Origin: Linepithema humile
Lineage: Eukaryota; Arthropoda; Insecta; Hymenoptera; Formicidae
Direction: 5' to 3'
Assembly (NCBI RefSeq): GCF_040581485.1
Contig: NC_090135.1
Span: forward strand, 6,627,001-6,691,000
DNA: 64,000 nucleotides
How positions within the stretch are numbered: the first letter of the stretch is position 1; each line of letters begins with the position of its first letter. The notes under the pieces were generated by a model. It was not told where the DNA came from. It was given only the letters and a program-made list of their open reading frames with translations, and made no database searches. Positions 57,645 to 64,000 of the stretch are shown piece after piece. A program made the position numbers and the translations under genes.

Positions 57645-59787
57645 ACGCCTCTTTCGCGCCACTTTCGTGCGTGGTACATCGCACTCGGATACTTTTACGC
57701 CAGTCATCTCGCATAAACTCTGTTTGCTGCTAGCTTTCGCGCTTTCCGTTTCCGCAGAACTCGACTTTAGAACTTCTCCACGTTTGCGCATTGAAATCAG
57801 TTTCGTAATCCCGCAGTGAAATTTAATATTGATCTTATGTTTATTCAACGCGAGAGACGTCGGGATGAAAATGGGATAAAATCCGACACGGTCAAAATGA
57901 ATACTCGTTTATTCTTTATATATTGTGATGTGCTTGCTTTTTCAAGCTCCGTCAAGTATCGAATAACTATTTTTACTTTCGCTCCACATTTCCTTTACTT
58001 CTCGGAAAAATAATCCGTAATCGACATGTCTCACGGATTTTATCGCATTTTCTCTTACTAACGACGGTGATTAGCAAGATTACCTTCTTTACCTCTGATG
58101 TCATCTCCGGTTGTGTTCAACTGATCACTCATCTCCTCTCAAATGATCTTGGTAATCACGGGATCAAGAAAAGGGCGCTGAAAAAGATCTCGCAAGTACC
58201 GGAGCAGAAGAGATTTCCTGATCTCAGAACAGTTGTCAACGAGGCACTTCCGCAGGCTATTTATATCTTGAAGCAGCGATCTTTTTTATCGACATCTTGA
58301 GGCAGCGGTCCTTTTAACTCGTTTGAATTTTTTGTTCCGCGTATTTAACTGTCGCCGTGTCATCGGGATGCGGGATTTGAATAGGAACAATTTGGACGAT
58401 TCATTGGGACGAATAGGACGTCAAAATCCATTTGTATTAGATAATGATTAATGCGCAAAAACGAGTGTGTCGTTCGGTTCCTTTTTAGCAAAGTCCCGCT
58501 GCCCTCCCCCGCGTGAATCCTCGTCCACATTGTCGGCACATGAATCGATTTCCGATGACTCCCTCTCGCGCGGACGACAAACCATTCTCGCGTAAGATCG
58601 CGGCGTCATGAATTATTCTTTCGAGCGGCTGCCGAAGTCGAGCAGTTCTCAGGGACGACCTCGTCGTCTTGCTGTTGGAAGGCTGAAGGACGCGACAGAC
58701 ACGAGGGTGACGGATGAGATTGTTCCGCTGCATAAAGCTTGCAGAAGTCGATGGGAATCGATAGTATTTGCCATCTGTATCGCCGGGTGATGTCCGCATT
58801 TTTTTTATTGTCTCGAAGTTGCAGTCGACAATTAGTCACGTGAAGAAATCGTCTACCCGTGCTTGATATTATGAATATTTTTTCCAAATCAACCGTAAAT
58901 TTAATTTTTACTTCGAATTTTATGAAGAAAAAGTTAAGGCTTGTATTCTTTTTTTTTTTTTCTCTCTCGGACAGCTTTGCTTCAATTTCTTTAGCTTAAG
59001 GATAAGGAATCGAACATTATTAATGGGAATTGTCTCGCCGGCTTGATTTCGACAGCCGGAATGAAAGAACTTTCTGAAAAAGGAAAATAAAGTTTTCTTC
59101 CCTTCCTCAAAATGAGATTGTTAAAAAGTCTTAATCGAAAACTTAAAATTAGATCCAGATGGCGAGGCGCGATTATTGATTGAAATTTTCGTATCAATGA
59201 AATTAGTTTCCTCAATCTGATGAAAGTGATTGAGAGGAAGTCTCCCGGCTCAGTTTCAAGTTACAATAATTGCAAGCGGAACTGGCGAAACTAGCGCAGG
59301 GGTAAAAATCAATTTTGACATAGAGAAACCATGTTCAGCTTTAGCTTTAACTTTCGTATCGCGTCGAACCAGCGGCGCGACAGTTCGGAACATCTCTCAT
59401 ACTCACGTCGGCGTGCTTTCTTTCCCGCCGCTCGATACATCGCACAATTCCGCGCCGCGGGACACGAGCGTAATTTCGCGATATCCGCGGCAGGGGCGGA
59501 GTCGAGTGACTTACTAAATCTTCCGGCAAATATCGCCGAGAGTCTCGTCGTCTTTCTCGTCACAATGTTGCAATGGACGGGGCGCGGTTGCGGGCGAAGA
59601 AGAGGAGTCGTTGTGGTCGATGCGACTGCCGTCGTCGCGCGGTTAAGGTGGAAAGGATAAAAAGAGAGGATATCCCTCGGGCGGTCGTCCTTGCCCTCGC
59701 CGGTCGGCCCACGTCAAGGCCATCTTGCTTCGGGCGCAATGCACTTGCCGCTGTCGTCGTCGTTGTTGCTGCTGCTGTACTTTCCCC

Positions 59788-59788
<1 letters not shown>

Positions 59789-59829
<41 letters not shown>
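59789..59829. repeat. (CT)n tract
   Basis: This is a long tctctc run with two ttt interruptions, preceded by (TGC)n at about 59767. It is the equivalent of GAGA-type sequence on the other strand. Confidence 0.75.
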
Positions 59830-62800
59830 GGGCTCGTCTAATGCATCGCGTCGCTCCATTTCAGCTATCCTGTGCCGAAGCGGAGGCTGCTGGTGCACAG
59901 ACCTCGGTTGTTTCTCTCCCTCCCCTCGCGAGCTCAGCTCGCAACCGCGCAGGTTACACAGTTACAGTCCTCTCTGCTCCTCTCCTCATCCGCTTTCCGG
60001 TGCTACCCGGTGTGTCCTGCGTCACCGCGACTCCACCTCGTCCTCGGGCTGCCTCGCGACTCCCAAGCTATCGCCGCTGATCGGCGCGAGAATGCGCCTG
60101 TCCTTTTCTTTTCTCATCCCGTTAACCCTCGCCCTCTCCCTCTCCCTCCCCCTCCCCCCCTCCGCCCGCTTCCACCGCTTTGTCGCTATAAATATCCGGC
60201 GAGGCGTTATTTTTAACTCGGCACCCCGCCGACATGCGTTCGTATGATCGAGCGCCGATGGCAGGCGCGACGGATGACGCGAGATCGCGAAATTTCCACC
60301 GGATTATCGTCGATTTCGCATTAACTTATTCGTTAATTCTTCGGGACAATCTTGCGACATTACTTCGATTCATGGCAATTATATCCGAATCTGTTCCGAC
60401 GGTGAAAGCTGATTCATTATTTGCGGCGAACAAGAGGGTGAACTAAACGAAAAATAATATTGTTTATGCGAAAGCTTCTGAGCAATCTGTACGTTTGCTT
60501 GACACACGATATTCTTAAAAACGTATTCAAAAAATGTTTTAAAAAAGTATCGCTCTATTACTGTAAAAAATAATAAAAACATAACGTTACATTTAGCATG
60601 TAGAATATAACTGGCGCAAAGTGGCTCGGCTCGTGCGAAGATTAGGACGCGATACATATTCTTACGACAGAGTGAAAATAACAGAAGACGCAATCATGTA
60701 GACAAATCTGTCACGTGCAACTCGAGGGGGGCGAATCGTCCAATTTATTTACCTCGAACGGTTTGATCGTAACCGAATCGCAGACTTTAACGTCCACAGG
60801 TCTTTCGGCATCGGCATCGACGGCTCTTCCGACCCTCGTGGGAGCTGTCTTTCGGACCGCCGCGTTATTCGAGCTGAAGTCGGCTGGCCGGCGCTTCTCT
60901 CGCGCCCGCATCACCGCCGTGCCTCCTCCCGTTCCGATCTCCTTTTCCTACCGCCTCGCCTGTAGCCTGCGTCCCCCTCTGGCCGTTTCGCCGCTTTTTC
61001 TGCCTTCCCTTCCCGCAATGTTCTCTGGAGCATGACGCCAGCCGTTGATTAGACCCTCTCCTCGCTCTCTCCCACCCTCTTTCTTCTCGTCAACCCCTCC
61101 TCGCTCGCCTTCCGCGCTTCTGCTTCGCTCCTTTTTATCGTGACTGCGTGACCTTGCCAAGGTCGGGTGAACGAACAGCAGCGGCGGAGGTGACGTTGAC
61201 GTTGCCTGCATTAGATCGCGATGCCTGAGCGACGAAACAGTATATATATATAATGATTTCCCGAGCGCGTATAGCATATGTATGAAGTGTCTCGGCGCGG
61301 GAGACGTGTCAAAATTTAATGGAATATTCCGCAACTAATTGAAATTCTTGACTCTAATTGCACGCGCGTACGCGAAGATTGAAAAGGAAAGACTCTTGCT
61401 CGATTCGGTAATCCCGACGCATTTCGGAAACTCTTTAACAGCCGCGAAAGTTGGACGGAGCCGACTTTCTCGTCTCCGGCCGTGGAAGCGCGCGCGGGTC
61501 GCTCCTGGAAATTGAAATTCCACGTAAAGCGAGTTACGGTAATAGAGCCGAGAGCGTTCGCCAAAGGCCGGTCGCGTACCGTCCATTCCCGGACGGTTAT
61601 TGGCAGCGAATCAAAAATCCATTCGGCCCGACTCGCCGCTCATTTCCTGCCCTTCTAATCATGCGCGATGGGTCTTCGCGCGACCGCTCGGGATTGTCTA
61701 ACGAGTGAAAAGAGCGACTCCGTAGCTTTCGTAGCTTCGTTAAGCCGACAAATTGACGATCGTTCCGCGGATGGCGTCGCGACTAATTCAGTCCGGCTAT
61801 TAAAACTCGCTTCCTCCGCTTGATTGCGTATCACGAAACGTATCACGACGTCGGATAATAATCGACGCCAAATAGAGCATCGCGCGCTTCATTAATACGG
61901 TTTCGTAAACGCGCGTCTCCTTTTTGTCCTTATCGCCAGGATCGAATTTAACGGCGACGTTAATGATATTGGTGGTTGGATGGATCATCGGGTTTATTGT
62001 TGCGTGCCCGCATCACGCATCTTGTATTCTCGATTTATCGAACCGTCGGAATGTCGCCGCTCTCTGACCTTTAAACGCTTAACCGATGCTACATTTCTTT
62101 CCATTCCTTTTATCCTTCTTTCTGCTTTAGGAAAAAGCAATTATTCTCGATTCTCGCTCGTCTCGCTATTATTAATTTTCTAAATCTAGATTACGCTCGA
62201 TTATCAGGGATCGTTTTGACGAATCGAAGCTCGGACCGTGACGCATGAAATATTCCGCGCGAACACACTTAATGGAGTGTGCGATAATTAATTCCCTGTT
62301 AAGATCTACATTTATAAACATACCTTTTTTTCGAATGACCAACGAAAGCTGACATGTCAGAGTAGGCGTGTTCACAATCATGTAGGAATTGCTCATTAAA
62401 CATTCAGATTCTTGTCCGCGTAAATAAAGGTCTGGATATTGAAAATCGCTAACGTGCGCGACACGATGAAAAACCGGCTAACACGACGATTAATCAATTA
62501 ACCAGCGGACAGTCTTCTCGTTCGCAACGAGAGCGGGATGACGGACGGTCGTTGCGGCGGCGCCGGATAAACGACAATTTGCAAATTAATAGCGCTGTCA
62601 TTAAGCGGTCACCGCGTTAAAACGACGCGAGTCGCGAATGTCGTCCGGCAATTAACGTACTCTCGCCTTCTTCGCGACCGACGCGCGCGGAATAACGATA
62701 CCCGGCTTCCACAGGAAAATGCCTGCCGAGATTCCGCACGGGGAAGAATGTTGTGAGAAACGTGTGGCGTTTCAGTAAAATCAACTTTTCCAAGGCGGTC

Positions 62801-64000
62801 CGATGTGCATCCATTAACGTCGCAGATAGGCCGTGCGAATGGAACTTGACAAATCCTCGTTAAATGTATAAATATTCCACTTAATTAACGGCGAGAACAA
62901 TTATTCGGAGAAATTTCGTTTGAAGATTTATAGGTTATATTATTGGATTGTGTAATAAGTAATTTCGGATTTTTGAAATAAATCTGTCTACAGTTTGATC
63001 AACACGCAAATTAAATATTTCTTTGCCGAAGTTGCAGTGAAGCTTTGCTCGTATCATGATTCTTCTCGCGTTGCGTGAAGAGCGATAACATCGTTGGAAA
63101 ATGCGAGATTATTTATTGCGATCAAATATTTTCCTTTTATTTTAATATCTACGCATTTGCGATATGCGGTAAAAATTGTAACGCGAGTTCTCGGCATTCC
63201 TTTAAGACTCTTCCTGGACATTTTATTTGAATTTTCTTTCGATCTGCGGATCTAAATTTAGTCTGGACGGTTTCTCGCGGTTGCAGCAACATTGTACGCC
63301 AACGATGCACCAGCGCGAACTCGGAGAAAGACGCGTTTACTTTTGTATTTGCATGAACACTTATACCTGCGGGCGAGGCGGCCTTTGCGAAGTGCGCACA
63401 CGCGGTCGTTTACGACCGTTAATATATAACTTCCTGCGAAGGGGCGTACAATAACTGCGGATACCTGCCGCAAGGACTCGACCTGCCGTACCGCGCTGAC
63501 ACGCGTTGAGGTTTTTTCGATGCTCGAAATTATCTCGATAATAATAATTATCGAGATGTTATTTTGCATCGCTAACGAAGCTGCTTTCATCCGAAGTCGT
63601 ACATCTACAATAATTTTTTTTTTTTTTTGTGAAAGAATGATTTTAGTCCGAAAATGCAAAGTTGAAAAATTGTCGAAAGCTCAGTTTTATCTAAAGTGCA
63701 ACCATTTGTTAAGTTAGCAATATTGTCGGCTTATTCGCAACATATTGCCGAGTTTCTCTGAGATTCAGACATTCATTTCGATTTACATTTGTACTTTGAT
63801 TCAAAATCATCTGAGATCAGATTCTGAAATTGCGCGATAGCGCTTCCTCCTTGATGTCGTTACGAAAGATTACTTTCTTTCTTCTGCGGCAAGCAGAAAT
63901 CGGTATCAATATGCAGAAATACGCGCCTGCGGATCGTCTTCGGGTTTTCCGTGATGCGCGACACGCTCGCGAATCACCGATGTAAGCGTAACAAATAGCG

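Larger units (their letters stand above)
47711..64000. other. SMG6 intron running off the window: 16.3 kb, CpG-rich, no gene recognised
   Basis: It starts with a good SMG6 donor (aag|ggtaagtc region; exon ends 47710). Apart from AT-rich patches (about 47.8-48.6, 53.8-54.1 and 62.8-63.3 kb) it is GC- and CpG-rich with low-complexity purine/pyrimidine tracts. Long frames such as 51585-52232, 57188-57733 and 59573-60247 on the plus strand, or 54154-54735 on the minus strand, are arginine-, serine- or alanine-rich by composition, lack domains, and overlap frames on the other strand, so I do not call genes. The SMG6 exons for the rest of the TPR and PIN parts are not here. Confidence 0.55.

Noticed and set aside
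59573..60247. 224-aa plus-strand frame
   Set aside because: It is built on a (CT)n tract and Leu/Ser/Pro-rich low-complexity sequence, with no domain or splice support.
60948..61334. 128-aa minus-strand frame
   Set aside because: It is a purine-rich low-complexity sequence (Arg, Glu, Gly) opposite CT-rich DNA, without family similarity.
1..64000. CRISPR arrays, bacterial operons, rRNA genes
   Set aside because: Spliced genes and transposons indicate a eukaryotic nuclear genome; no regularly spaced repeats or rRNA-like sequence was seen.

Overview
The window looks like nuclear DNA from a hymenopteran insect, most likely an ant. The evidence is small-exon genes with orthologues across animals, an insect seven-transmembrane odorant receptor, scattered TTAGGTTAGG-type motifs, and an AT-rich left half crowded with short inverted-repeat transposons. 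All gene models were assembled by hand from splice signals, reading-frame continuity and remembered family similarity; no search or alignment program was run.

Left part (1-6.9 kb): the first coding exon of an MBOAT1/2-type lysophospholipid acyltransferase (minus, continuing off the left edge) and a complete 16-exon PHTF gene (minus, 794 aa).

6.9-18.3 kb is a transposon nest whose insertion order can be read from target-site duplications (TSDs). A ~446-bp PIF/Harbinger-type MITE (TTA-like TSD) was split by a Mutator-like element (9-bp TSD), by a P-superfamily element (8-bp TSD) and by a second, ~4.2-kb P-superfamily element with a THAP domain and a decayed transposase. Those insertions carry further insertions: an internally deleted relative, a foldback element, a hAT-type MITE, two copies of a 720-bp THAP-bearing element (one inside the other) and another copy of the starting MITE.

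18.3-26.4 kb: a DIPK2-type divergent kinase gene (plus, 421 aa) converges on a complete HRI/EIF2AK1-type eIF2-alpha kinase gene (minus, 640 aa). HRI and SMG6 diverge from a ~1.8-kb interval, half of which is a later transposon insertion.

26.4 kb to the right edge: SMG6/EST1A (plus), an endonuclease of nonsense-mediated mRNA decay. Seventeen coding exons give 1220 codons covering the disordered N-terminus and the 14-3-3-like/TPR region; the C-terminal PIN domain is not in the window. A 14-kb SMG6 intron holds a complete nine-exon odorant receptor gene on the opposite strand (413 aa) and a 1.8-kb inverted-repeat element. From about 34.4 kb onward the DNA is visibly richer in GC and CpG, with many simple repeats, and I recognise no protein gene in it apart from the odorant receptor and the last SMG6 exon.

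The genes are ordinary housekeeping or signalling genes, plus one chemoreceptor, and do not form a functional cluster. What stands out is the transposon nest, the nested receptor gene, and an HRI kinase whose catalytic HRD motif reads HHD.
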